Source: Bacteroidota bacterium (GTDB lineage: Bacteria; Bacteroidota; Bacteroidia; Flavobacteriales; Weeksellaceae). Taken from it: a stretch of 64,000 bases of DNA. The stretch spans positions 62,001 to 126,000 of the forward strand of contig JAFAFC010000031.1 in NCBI GenBank assembly GCA_023423715.1, given 5' to 3'. Both the position numbers and the translations under genes were made by a program. Of this stretch, positions 25,767 through 34,211 are shown piece after piece. The notes under the pieces are model-generated. The model had not been told where the DNA came from. It saw nothing but the letters and a program-made list of their open reading frames with translations, and did not search any database. Numbering within the stretch: position 1 is the stretch's first letter; every line of letters starts with the position of its first letter.

Positions 25767-25796
25767 GTTGTTGAATACGTGTTTTTTACTTTTAAT

Positions 25797-26369
25797 TTAT
25801 TTTGGAGTTTTAAACAAGATATAGTTGAAAGCTACTTTGAAGGTTGGCGAAACGGACGTTTTTTGATAGTCGAAATCATGTAGAATACCAACTCCGATAT
25901 GTGAGTTGATTAAAAATTTACTTCCTAAATCTCGTTGTAATCCCCAATGAATATCGGTAAGTAAACTTGGGTTCAGAATCGAGAACCTTCTACCGTCTCC
26001 AAAACTATATTTGGTTTGTAAGCCGATATAATTTGCAGAATTATTTGCGGTATTTTTTCCTTTGGAAACACGCTTGTCAAAGTTATAAAGGAATTTAAGC
26101 TCTGATTTTAAATACGGAGTTGGTGCCCCTAAATCCCAATCGTAGCTTATTTCGCTACCATCGGTTGCCATTCCCATCCCGACGCCAAAGCTGTTTTCCC
26201 AAACGAATTGATTAGAAAGTGCCCATTCGAAATTCACTTCTGGGCCGTGAAGTCCAAGTGTTACTTTTCCTAAATTTTCTGTTTGAGTTTCGTTACTTGT
26301 TGTTTGGGCAGATGCGAGACTCATTGCTCCAAGTAATACGATTCCTAAAATTTTTTGATGCATGTTCAT
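25797..26369 (-). CDS. Exported protein, probable outer-membrane beta-barrel
   Basis: The ATG at 26369 gives 190 residues and a signal peptide (MNMHQKILGIVLLGAMSLAS); an upstream TTG at 26402 is rejected. The body contains alternating beta strands and several aromatic-rich stretches (GLHGPEVNFEWALSNQFVWE, then KSELKFLYNFDKRV), and ends in strand VAFNYILF, suggesting a small outer-membrane barrel. No named family is certain. Its start overlaps the stop of the DUF2071 gene by four bases (ATGA), so it is translationally coupled to it. Confidence 0.6.
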   Translation of the reverse strand: MNMHQKILGIVLLGAMSLASAQTTSNETQTENLGKVTLGLHGPEVNFEWALSNQFVWENSFGVGMGMATDGSEISYDWDLGAPTPYLKSELKFLYNFDKRVSKGKNTANNSANYIGLQTKYSFGDGRRFSILNPSLLTDIHWGLQRDLGSKFLINSHIGVGILHDFDYQKTSVSPTFKVAFNYILFKTPK

Positions 26370-27103
26370 AGTGTGCTGTTTTTTATATTTTGTGACGGCC
26401 AAGAAACAACTTGTACGCCTGGTGAATACTGTGCAGAGTGTAAGTTGGTTTGATTTAAATAGAGACCTCCAATTTGATAATTAAGCTCCAATTGAAATCC
26501 ATCAACTTTGTGTAAGATCCATTCTGGATGATGAATTTCATAGCGATGAAATTCGGTTTTCTTTTTTATGTATAAGCAATAACGTTCTGTAATCCAAAGT
26601 TCTAATCCATTTTTATGCTGAATTTTTTCTCCAATTTTGAATTGAGCATCCAGTTTGAAATTCTTTTTAAAGTTCACATTAGTATACGAATCTGATTTCC
26701 GAACGATTTTCGAAAGTTCGTAGGGAAGTCCCGAAATTGTTTTAGAAATCCACGTAGAAAAAGGTTTTTCGGCCTCAATACTTAGAAAATAAACCCCTTG
26801 TTTATTATTATTTTTAATGTATGTTCGCACATTTATTTCCCGAAAAGTAGAAACGAAATGCCAATAAGGAAGGTTTCTCGGTCTAATTTTTTCCATTTGG
26901 AAAGCCACGATGGAAACAAAATAACTTCCTTGGAAATCGTCCAACTCCAATTCCTCGGGAACTAGTGCTCTCAAACTGTCATAATCGACTTTAAAGTGCA
27001 GAAAAAGAGCATCATTCCATTCTTGGTAAAACTGCCATTTTCCCTTAGGCATGCCCCAAGGTCGGTGTGTATGGTCTAAAAGTAAATCAGAAATTTTGGC
27101 CAT
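26366..27103 (-). CDS. DUF2071 family protein (YqjF-like)
   Basis: The 245-residue protein matches the YqjF/DUF2071 family: HRPWGMPKGKWQFYQEWNDA near residues 13-32, then ALFLHFKVDYDSLRALVPEE and LPYWHFVSTFREINVRTYI. Members have a beta-barrel-like fold with no proven function. It ends in a four-base overlap with the exported barrel gene, so the two form an operon. Confidence 0.85.
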   Translation of the reverse strand: MAKISDLLLDHTHRPWGMPKGKWQFYQEWNDALFLHFKVDYDSLRALVPEELELDDFQGSYFVSIVAFQMEKIRPRNLPYWHFVSTFREINVRTYIKNNNKQGVYFLSIEAEKPFSTWISKTISGLPYELSKIVRKSDSYTNVNFKKNFKLDAQFKIGEKIQHKNGLELWITERYCLYIKKKTEFHRYEIHHPEWILHKVDGFQLELNYQIGGLYLNQTNLHSAQYSPGVQVVSWPSQNIKNSTL

Positions 27104-27123
27104 AAACTGAAAATCAACTTTAG

Positions 27124-27369
27124 TTAAGGAACTCTTTTTTTAAGTTCTTCTTTGATTTTGTTGAGGTTGTTGAAGTTCAGAATCCCAATCGGAAGCATCG
27201 CAATTGGGATGATTAAAACAGGGGAAAAGCCTTTGTTTATCGTGATGTATATTCCCAAAACAAGAAGGGTGAGTGATGCGCCAATCAAAAAGCCAAGGAT
27301 GACGCTTAGCATTTTTCTTGATTTTTCGAGCTCTTCTGTGCTCATGTCTTCAAAGGATTTTTGTTTCAT
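27124..27369 (-). CDS. Small membrane protein, two helices
   Basis: The 81-residue product starts MKQKSFEDMSTEELEKSRKM, a charged cytoplasmic helix. Two membrane helices follow (about 20-42 and 48-64), and a basic C-terminus (KIKEELKKRVP) ends it. No function is recognised. It lies 20 bases upstream of the DUF2071 gene on the same strand, so a shared message is likely. The clear hydrophobic pattern and ATG support a real gene. Confidence 0.65.
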   Translation of the reverse strand: MKQKSFEDMSTEELEKSRKMLSVILGFLIGASLTLLVLGIYITINKGFSPVLIIPIAMLPIGILNFNNLNKIKEELKKRVP

Positions 27370-27465
27370 AAAATGTTTGAAATTAAGGAAATTTTCAAAC
27401 TCTTAAATTAAAACTTTTCGCGTAGAAAAGAGGTACGAAAGCTCTTTTTTTTTTAGGAAATGAAA

Positions 27466-27828
27466 TTATTCTATGTTTTGTCCGAATTGAAGAATGTAGC
27501 CATTGGGATCAAAAATAGCAAATTCACGCATGTTCCAAGGAAATGTTTCTAGTTCGTAGCAAATGCTTACACGATCTCGAAGTTCTTGCCAAAGGCTTTC
27601 TACATCGTCTATTTCAAAATAAAAACTTCCTGTAAATGTACTTTTTTGATGTTCCAAATGAGCATTTGGCTGGCTGATCATCATTTCAACCCCGTCTTTG
27701 GCAAGTCTTGCCCAACCCCAATCGGTATTTTGATCTTCAATATGAAATTTCAAAATTTGGGTATAGAAGAAAAGCGTTTCCTCTAGCTTTTCGGTGGTGA
27801 TAATGGGCGTTAGCGATTTGAAAGTCAT
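27466..27828 (-). CDS. VOC (glyoxalase-fold) protein
   Basis: The 120-residue protein has the vicinal oxygen chelate fold: LTPIITTEKLEETLFFYTQI at the start, GSFYFEIDDVESLWQELRD in the middle, and MREFAIFDPNGYILQFGQ at the end, where Glu or Gln are typical metal ligands. It is of the bleomycin-resistance/glyoxalase type, and the substrate is unknown. It follows the small exported gene on the same strand by only three bases. Confidence 0.85.
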   Translation of the reverse strand: MTFKSLTPIITTEKLEETLFFYTQILKFHIEDQNTDWGWARLAKDGVEMMISQPNAHLEHQKSTFTGSFYFEIDDVESLWQELRDRVSICYELETFPWNMREFAIFDPNGYILQFGQNIE

Positions 27829-27831
27829 GGT

Positions 27832-28080
27832 TTACTTTCGTGTAATGGCATAATAAATAACATACAACCAACTGAAAAGTCCATGCAGCATTGCCCAAAG
27901 GATGGATTTGTTGCGATCCCATGAAAGCACGATGGCGAGAACTGCGCCGAAACCAATTCCGTTTTTGGTGATAACTTTGGTGACGCTTTGCGGCGTGGTT
28001 TCTGTAACAGCTCCAGTTTGTGCCAATACCAGAGTGGATGCCAATAAAAAAAGAAAGATAAAAGTCGTTTTTGATTTCAT
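27832..28080 (-). CDS. Short exported or membrane protein
   Basis: The ATG at 28080 gives 82 residues; the ORF can be extended to 28140, but that would overlap the hairpin at 28110-28136. A signal peptide (MKSKTTFIFLFLLASTLVLA) is followed by a Thr-rich segment and two hydrophobic stretches (GIGFGAVLAIVLSWDRN, then ILWAMLHGLFSWLYVIYYAI). The last segment resembles a conserved flavobacterial small-protein motif. The function is unknown. It lies immediately upstream of the VOC gene. Confidence 0.6.
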   Translation of the reverse strand: MKSKTTFIFLFLLASTLVLAQTGAVTETTPQSVTKVITKNGIGFGAVLAIVLSWDRNKSILWAMLHGLFSWLYVIYYAITRK

Positions 28081-28109
28081 GTTTTTTTTTGTTTTTATTA
28101 TGAAAAAAA

Positions 28110-28136
28110 TTGAGCATAAACTATGTTTATGCTCAA
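28110..28136 (-). terminator. Terminator between the 28141 and 27832 genes
   Basis: TTGAGCATAAAC (28110-28121) and GTTTATGCTCAA (28125-28136) form a 12-bp perfect stem with loop TAT. The minus strand carries a T run after it. Confidence 0.8.
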
Positions 28137-28140
28137 TCAT

Positions 28141-28701
28141 TTATTCGGTTACAGCAAATGTAGAAACTACAGTTTGTTTCTCATCTAATGCATTCGGATT
28201 AGAAACGATAATTCCGTATTCACCAGGCTCCATTGCAGATAATTTGATGATGTAAGAACTGGTTCCGTATTTTTTTCCAGTGAAGGTAATGTAATCCAAA
28301 TTATTCGTTTTGGTTGCTCCAAAGTTATTTACAGAAGCCATTTCTGCACGGCGAAATTTTTTCTTAAGTTCAAATTTGAAAACTCGAATGATGGATAAAG
28401 GGTCGGAGTTGTTATCCACATTTCTGATAATAAATTTAACATCCTCATTCTTGCCAAATTTTACATTAGCACAGCAGCCTTCAATTTGTATTTGTTGTCT
28501 TACTTTACCAATCCCTGATAAAATTAATCCTGTTGAGGCAACAGTTCGTGATTGGCTTAGTTGTTTTTCTAGCGGTGTCGCTGTATTGTCGGCTTTTACT
28601 AGAATAGATTCGCCTACAAATTCAGGTTCTTCTATTTTCTGAGCCTGAACCGCCACAAATAGTGCTCCAAATGCTAGAATAGATAGTAGTTTTTTTCTCA
28701 T
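28141..28701 (-). CDS. Hypothetical exported protein
   Basis: The 186-residue product has a signal peptide (MRKKLLSILAFGALFVAVQA). The mature part is beta-rich (FVGESILVKADNTATPLEKQ, then GSFAVTE-like strands), with a vicinal Cys-Cys in EGCCANVK and the stretch SIIRVFKFELKKKFRRAEMA. I recognise no domain; the general look is of a small periplasmic or surface protein. It is a single gene ended by the hairpin at 28110-28136. Confidence 0.6.
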   Translation of the reverse strand: MRKKLLSILAFGALFVAVQAQKIEEPEFVGESILVKADNTATPLEKQLSQSRTVASTGLILSGIGKVRQQIQIEGCCANVKFGKNEDVKFIIRNVDNNSDPLSIIRVFKFELKKKFRRAEMASVNNFGATKTNNLDYITFTGKKYGTSSYIIKLSAMEPGEYGIIVSNPNALDEKQTVVSTFAVTE

Positions 28702-28783
28702 AGTTCTATTTTGATTATTTTATTGAGCTAACCTAAGAAAAAAAACAATGTAGTAAGATTTTTTTAATAACTTTTTTTTAAAA

Positions 28784-29212
28784 TCAATCGGTTGTTATTT
28801 CTTGCGATTTAGAAGACTTTGTCCATTGAATTAAATTCAGAATTATTAGGATTATACAAACAATATTGGGCCACATGAAAATAAGCCAAGCATCAAGTTC
28901 TTCCATTTTTGTAAACCAATTCCATGTGATTCCGTTGCCTTCCACCGTCATAAATAAAGCAAATCCTAAGATTCCAATCAAACAGAATAGTATTTTTACA
29001 AGGTGTTTCGGATAGAATTTTGGAATCAATGCGATGACCAAACCGATGTAGCCGCAAATTCCCATCAAAAGGCTGAATAACGTTTTTGTTTGGGAAGAAT
29101 CTTCTCGTAAGCTCGGAATGATTTCAGAGAGAAAAAGTCCTGCAATAATCAATAAATACGTTGCTGGAATGAGTCCAGAAAGTACAAGTATCGTGTAGAA
29201 AAAGTTTTTCAT
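28784..29212 (-). CDS. Small integral membrane protein, about four helices
   Basis: The 142-residue product has about four hydrophobic segments (near 3-25, 45-64, 70-88 and 108-128), with a charged loop and a short polar tail. No family is recognised. It lies 18 bases downstream of the XRE-S24 regulator on the same strand, so it may be transcribed with it and might be part of the regulator's operon. This is inference from spacing. Confidence 0.6.
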   Translation of the reverse strand: MKNFFYTILVLSGLIPATYLLIIAGLFLSEIIPSLREDSSQTKTLFSLLMGICGYIGLVIALIPKFYPKHLVKILFCLIGILGFALFMTVEGNGITWNWFTKMEELDAWLIFMWPNIVCIILIILNLIQWTKSSKSQEITTD

Positions 29213-29230
29213 TATAAAATTTGAATGGAA

Positions 29231-30013
29231 TTATATTGAATTTGATGCATCTCTTTTCAAATCGTTTACTTCTCTTTTTAGTTCATCCAACTTACGAATA
29301 ATAGCGAAATTGTCCAACTGCAAGTCGGATTCTGTATATTCTTTGGTTGCGATGCTGCACGCAAATTCCCAAATTTCTCGCACTTCAGTTAACGGGATTT
29401 TTAGTGGTTCGTAAAAACTATTATCCGATTTTACACATATGAAATTCGCTTCATTAAACTGAAATCTTTTGTAGATAATTCCGTCGTTTACTGTGATAAA
29501 AACATAGGTTTTATCTGGTTTTAAGTCGGCTAAATTTTCTACATATTTACCCACAATATACGTCCCATCTTTATACGGCGGCATCGAATCTCCATCCGCA
29601 GGAAAAGCTCGAAACTTTCCATTCCTCAAAAATGGAAGCGAAATGGTTTGCAAACTTTCGATATAATCGGGGTCGCTATAACCATTCAAATAACCCATCG
29701 ACGCTTTTTGCGGGATAATTTCGATTTGATTATTTCCGTGAGAGTCCACGATAATCGGTATCAAAATACGATTGTCAGGAAGGTTGAGCATTTCTTCCAA
29801 AGGATATTTTCTAATGTCAACCGATACCAAAAGATCAATACTAATTTTAAAATACTTCGAAATTTTCAATAAAATTTCCAAAGGTGGTTCCGAAGCTCCA
29901 TCTTCATATTTCGCATAACGTCCTCTAGTGATCGAGATGTTATCGGCAACCCGTTGTTGCGAAAAGCCAATCTGATTTCTCAGATAGCGCATGTTTTCAG
30001 ATAAATATAACAT
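29231..30013 (-). CDS. XRE-family regulator with S24 (LexA-like) peptidase domain
   Basis: The 260-residue protein has an XRE helix-turn-helix (about 5-65; GFSQQRVADNISITRGRYAK). A LexA/UmuD-type S24 domain spans about 100-220, with Ser143 in GDSMPP and Lys182 in IIYKRF as the expected catalytic dyad. The C-terminus is a coiled coil (236-257). In self-cleaving members a Ala-Gly or similar site precedes the domain; here the matching place reads SMGYLNGY, so Met106-Gly107. It is divergent from dinB with a palindrome in between, so it is a good candidate repressor of the polymerase genes and of itself. Confidence 0.85.
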   Translation of the reverse strand: MLYLSENMRYLRNQIGFSQQRVADNISITRGRYAKYEDGASEPPLEILLKISKYFKISIDLLVSVDIRKYPLEEMLNLPDNRILIPIIVDSHGNNQIEIIPQKASMGYLNGYSDPDYIESLQTISLPFLRNGKFRAFPADGDSMPPYKDGTYIVGKYVENLADLKPDKTYVFITVNDGIIYKRFQFNEANFICVKSDNSFYEPLKIPLTEVREIWEFACSIATKEYTESDLQLDNFAIIRKLDELKREVNDLKRDASNSI

Positions 30014-30030
30014 TGCTATAATTTATATCA

Positions 30031-30050
30031 GCAAATATAAAATTATTTGC
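30031..30050. promoter_or_regulatory. Palindromic operator candidate between regulator and dinB
   Basis: GCAAATA (30031-30037) and TATTTGC (30044-30050) form a perfect 7-bp inverted repeat with a 6-base spacer. It overlaps a minus-strand TATATTTG box (30032-30039) of the regulator gene and lies just upstream of a plus-strand TAATTTTG (30063-30070) of dinB. Such a position fits repression of both by the XRE-S24 protein. Confidence 0.5.
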
Positions 30051-30092
30051 GATAATTCATACTAATTTTGAAGTTCAATTTTCAACTTGAAT

Positions 30093-31232
30093 ATGGAACG
30101 TACGATTGTACATTGTGATTTAGATACCTTTTTTGTTTCGGTAGAGCGGCTTATTAATACAGATTTAGTAGGTAAACCAGTTTTGATTGGTAGAGAAGAA
30201 GGACGTGGTGTGGTGGCTTCTTGCAGTTATGAAGCACGAAAATTTGGAATACATTCCGCTATGCCTATGCGAATGGCGAAACTACTTTGTCCAGACGCTC
30301 ATGTAGTTCATGGTGATCATGATATGTACAGTAAATATTCTAATATCGTTACCGAAATTATTGAAGAGCAAATTCCCATTGTAGAAAAAGCGTCTATTGA
30401 CGAGCATTATCTGGATATGACAGGGATGGATCGCTTTTTTGGAACGTGGAAACTCACCCAAGAACTTCGACAACGGATTATAAAAGAAACGGGATTGCCC
30501 ATTTCTTTTGGCTTGTCTCGCAATAAAACAGTAAGCAAAATTGCAACTGGTGAAGCAAAACCTTGCGGTGAGAGGAAAGTTGATATCGGTTTAGAGAAAC
30601 CTTTTCTAGCACCTTTATCTATTCGAAAAATTCCAGGAATTGGCGACAAAACCTACCCTTTATTACGAAATATGGGAATTTCGCATATTGCTACTTTACA
30701 GCAAATGGAGGTATTTGCAATGAAGCGTGTTTTGGGTGAAAATGGTGTAACGATTTGGAACAAAGCCAATGGAATAGATTCTAGCGCTGTGGTGCCTTTT
30801 CATAAACAGAAAAGTATGAGTAAGGAAACAACGTTTGCAAAAGATACTATTGATATGGAACTTCTGAAGAAAATTCTATTTAAGATGGTAGATGAGTTAG
30901 CTTTTGATCTTCGAAAAGAGGAAAAGCTTACATCTTGTGTGACGGTTAAAATCAGATACAGCAATTTTGATACACATACCATGCAAGCCAAACTCTCGTT
31001 CACTTCGTCAGAAAAAGTAATTTTTGAAAGAGTTCTTCAGCTTTTTACCAAGTTGTATAGCCGGCGGATGCTCATTCGATTGATAGGAGTGAAGTTGAGC
31101 AATCTCGTAGCTGGAAATTATCAACCTGATTTGTTTAGTCAAACCTTCGAAGAACTCAATCTTGCCCAAGCGATGGATCGTATTCGGATGCATTACGGAC
31201 ACCAAGCCGTGATGCGAGGATGTATTTTTTAA
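30093..31232 (+). CDS. dinB: Y-family DNA polymerase IV
   Basis: The ATG at 30093 gives 379 residues; a TTG six bases upstream is less likely. Catalytic residues are Asp9 and Asp11 (CDLDTFFVSVE) and Asp103-Glu104 (SIDEHYLDMTG). The palm, thumb and little-finger regions are complete, and a clamp-binding QPDLF lies at Gln344 near the C-terminus. It performs error-prone translesion synthesis. Unlike inactive ImuB, the active site is intact. It lies 10 bases before dnaE2 in one operon. Confidence 0.93.
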   Translation: MERTIVHCDLDTFFVSVERLINTDLVGKPVLIGREEGRGVVASCSYEARKFGIHSAMPMRMAKLLCPDAHVVHGDHDMYSKYSNIVTEIIEEQIPIVEKASIDEHYLDMTGMDRFFGTWKLTQELRQRIIKETGLPISFGLSRNKTVSKIATGEAKPCGERKVDIGLEKPFLAPLSIRKIPGIGDKTYPLLRNMGISHIATLQQMEVFAMKRVLGENGVTIWNKANGIDSSAVVPFHKQKSMSKETTFAKDTIDMELLKKILFKMVDELAFDLRKEEKLTSCVTVKIRYSNFDTHTMQAKLSFTSSEKVIFERVLQLFTKLYSRRMLIRLIGVKLSNLVAGNYQPDLFSQTFEELNLAQAMDRIRMHYGHQAVMRGCIF

Positions 31233-31242
31233 AGATTTTCTC

Positions 31243-34176
31243 ATGCTGCTCAATTTACATAGTTATTACAGCTTACGATACGGAACGTTAAGTTTGGAAA
31301 AGCTCGTAGAAGGTATTCGTAATTATGGATACGATACGGCTGTGCTTACAGATATTAACAATTCATCTGCTGTTCTGAAATTTATTAGACTCTGTCGTGA
31401 AGCGGGAATCAACGGTTTAGCGGGAATGGAATTTCGCAATAATCATCAACTGCTTTTTGTGGGAATTGCTAAAAATGAATCTGGCTTTCGAGAATTGAAT
31501 GAGTTGATGACGATTACGAATAAACAAAAATCTCTTTTACCGAAAGTAGCTCCCGAATTTGAAAATGTTTTTGTCGTTTATCCTTTTGGGACGAGAGAAG
31601 AACGAGATTTACGAGAAAATGAATTTATTGGAATTCGTCCACATGAAGTTGCTAAATTTCTGACGTTTCCTAAAATACATTGGGAACGTTATGTGGTTTT
31701 AGCTCCAGTATCATTTCAACCCGAAAAATATCAACTTCATAAGCAACTTCGAGCAATTGACTCTAATTTATTGATTTCCCAAACGTCGCCTGAACAAATC
31801 GGTCGAGAAGACGAAATTTTCGTCCCGCAAGACCGGCTCAAAAAACGGTATGAATTGGTTCCGAAACTTATTGAAAATACGGAACAACTGCTTTCTAGGT
31901 GTCGTTTTTATTTTGAATTTGGTGGTTCTAAATACAAAAAAACCTTTACAGGATCGTATTCAGAAGACAAAGCTCTTTTGTATCGATATGCATTTGAAGG
32001 GTTTGAAAATAGATACGAAGTAACGGACGAAGTCGCTAGATCTCGAGTATTGAAAGAATTGGAAATTATTGATACTCTTAATTTTTCTAGCTATTTTTTG
32101 ATTACAGATGATTTGTGTCGATATGCTAGATCTCGCAATTTTCATTATGTAGGACGTGGCAGTGGTGCGAATAGCATTGTGGCATATTGTCTTGGGATTA
32201 CAGATGTTTGCCCAATTGAACTCAATTTGTATTTTGAACGATTCTTAAATCCTAAGCGTAAAGTTCCGCCCGATTTCGATGTTGATTTTTCTTGGAAAGA
32301 TCGAGATGAAATGTATAAATATCTTTTTGGACGCTACGAAAATGTTGCGTTAATGGGCGCTATGGGAACATTTAAAGACCGATCTATTATCCGTGAGCTT
32401 GGGAAGATTTATGGTTTGCCGAAAAGTGAAATCGATAGACTAATTAAAGATCCTACACACATGCTGAATGAAAATGAAGTCACTAAAATGATTTTGGATA
32501 TACATAATCAGATGGAAGATTTTCCCAATCAGCGTACGATTCATGCCTCTGGAGTTCTGATTTCGGAAGAACCTTTAACGTGTTATTCGGCGTTAGATTA
32601 TCCACCTAAAGGACTTCCGACAACGCAATACGATATGTATGTTGCCGAAGATTTGGGTTTTGAAAAATTTGATATTCTTTCGCAACGCGGGATTGGGCAT
32701 ATTAAAGATTGTCGAGAGATTATTCGTTTGAACACGGGGAATCAGGTGGAAACCACCAATCCGAAACGGTTTTTTACAGATCCTCTTATTGCAGAGCAAT
32801 TACGAAAAGCGAATACCATTGGTTGTTTTTATATTGAAAGTCCTGCAATGCGTCAGCTTATTTTAAAATTGAATTGTGATGATTATCTTACATTGGTAGC
32901 GGCGAGTTCTATTATTCGTCCTGGTGTGGCATCTTCAGGGATGATGCATGCATATATAGAGCGGCATTTGGCGCCAGAAAAAGTTGAATATATACATCCC
33001 GCTTTTAAAGAACAGCTAGAGGATACCTACGGTGTAATGGTGTATCAGGAAGATGTGATGAAAATAGGGCATCATTTTGGAGGATTGGACTTGGCTGAAG
33101 CCGATGTTTTGCGAAGAATGATGAGCGGAAAATACCGTAACAAAAATCATTTAGCAGAAATTGAAGACAAATACTATCAAAATTGCAAAGAACGAGGCTA
33201 TCCCGATGAGGTATCTAGAGAAGTTTGGCGCCAGATGGAAAGTTTTGCAGGCTATAGTTTTAATAAGGCACATTCGGCGTCTTTTGCGGTAGAAAGTTAT
33301 CAAAGTCTTTTCCTGAAAACCTATTATCCAAGAGAATTTATGGTGAGTGTTTTGAATAATTATGGAGGGTTTTATTCTCGAGAAGTTTACGTAAATGAAG
33401 CCAAAAAAGCGGGCGGAATCATTTGTTTGCCTTGTGTGAACATAAGTATTTTTAATACATCGATTGACGGTAAACATATTTATTTGGGTTTTGATTGTTT
33501 ATTGAATTTAGAAACGGATTTAGCAATTCGGATTCCCGAAGAAAGAGTTCAAAATGGTTTGTATCGAGGTTTATCAGATTTTTGTTTGCGTACTGGGGCT
33601 GGACTTGAACAGGTTTTGATTCTTATTCGTTGTGGGGCTTTTCGCTTTTTAGGAATGGGTAAAAAAGAATTATTGTGGGAGGCGCATTTGATTTTAAAAA
33701 AGTCAAAAGAAAAAACGAATACTTCAGGGTATTTGTTTTATGGAGAAACCGAAAAATTGACTTTACCCAAATTAACAACAGATAAACTAGAAGATCTTTA
33801 TGATGAGCTTGAGTTGATGGGATTTCCCGTTTCGGGATCAAGTTTTGATTTTGCTAAATCCTCCTATCGAGGTACTGTTACGGGAAAAACGTTGACGTCT
33901 TTTGAAGGAGAAATTGTACGAATTGTAGCGCATTTAGTAGCTTCTAAAATGGTACGAACCAAAACAGGAACTTTAATGAAGTTTGGGACGTTTTTAGATG
34001 AGCACGGAGATTTTGTAGATACGGTTCATTTTCCGCAAAGCTTGAGGATATCGCCGTTGCGAGGTCGCGGTTTGTATTTAATTGAAGGAAAAGTAAGCTT
34101 GGATTTTGACTGTCCTGCAATTGAAGTTCATCGATGTGCGATGATGCCGCTGAAACCCGATCCGAGAAGTGTTTAA
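31243..34176 (+). CDS. dnaE2: Error-prone DNA polymerase III alpha (DnaE2 type)
   Basis: The 977-residue protein is a C-family polymerase, shorter than replicative DnaE. A PHP domain lies at the N-terminus, but its HxH motif reads N-L-H (residues 4-6), so its metal site is probably degenerate. The catalytic aspartates fit Asp344, Asp346 and Asp348 (PDFDVDF), and KAHSASFA is conserved further on. In other bacteria DnaE2 works with ImuA/ImuB in induced mutagenesis; here the partner is dinB and no imuA is seen. Ten bases separate it from dinB; a terminator follows. Confidence 0.9.
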   Translation: MLLNLHSYYSLRYGTLSLEKLVEGIRNYGYDTAVLTDINNSSAVLKFIRLCREAGINGLAGMEFRNNHQLLFVGIAKNESGFRELNELMTITNKQKSLLPKVAPEFENVFVVYPFGTREERDLRENEFIGIRPHEVAKFLTFPKIHWERYVVLAPVSFQPEKYQLHKQLRAIDSNLLISQTSPEQIGREDEIFVPQDRLKKRYELVPKLIENTEQLLSRCRFYFEFGGSKYKKTFTGSYSEDKALLYRYAFEGFENRYEVTDEVARSRVLKELEIIDTLNFSSYFLITDDLCRYARSRNFHYVGRGSGANSIVAYCLGITDVCPIELNLYFERFLNPKRKVPPDFDVDFSWKDRDEMYKYLFGRYENVALMGAMGTFKDRSIIRELGKIYGLPKSEIDRLIKDPTHMLNENEVTKMILDIHNQMEDFPNQRTIHASGVLISEEPLTCYSALDYPPKGLPTTQYDMYVAEDLGFEKFDILSQRGIGHIKDCREIIRLNTGNQVETTNPKRFFTDPLIAEQLRKANTIGCFYIESPAMRQLILKLNCDDYLTLVAASSIIRPGVASSGMMHAYIERHLAPEKVEYIHPAFKEQLEDTYGVMVYQEDVMKIGHHFGGLDLAEADVLRRMMSGKYRNKNHLAEIEDKYYQNCKERGYPDEVSREVWRQMESFAGYSFNKAHSASFAVESYQSLFLKTYYPREFMVSVLNNYGGFYSREVYVNEAKKAGGIICLPCVNISIFNTSIDGKHIYLGFDCLLNLETDLAIRIPEERVQNGLYRGLSDFCLRTGAGLEQVLILIRCGAFRFLGMGKKELLWEAHLILKKSKEKTNTSGYLFYGETEKLTLPKLTTDKLEDLYDELELMGFPVSGSSFDFAKSSYRGTVTGKTLTSFEGEIVRIVAHLVASKMVRTKTGTLMKFGTFLDEHGDFVDTVHFPQSLRISPLRGRGLYLIEGKVSLDFDCPAIEVHRCAMMPLKPDPRSV

Positions 34177-34210
34177 AAAAGACCTTCCACCAAATGGTGG
34201 AAGGTCTTTT
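34177..34210. terminator. Bidirectional terminator after dnaE2
   Basis: AAAAGACCTTCCACC and GGTGGAAGGTCTTTT form a 15-bp perfect stem with loop AAAT, working for dnaE2 and convergent pepD. Confidence 0.9.
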
Positions 34211-34211
34211 G

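Noticed and set aside
27737..28117. 126-codon minus-strand frame
   Set aside because: It overlaps two better genes in another frame and has low-complexity content.
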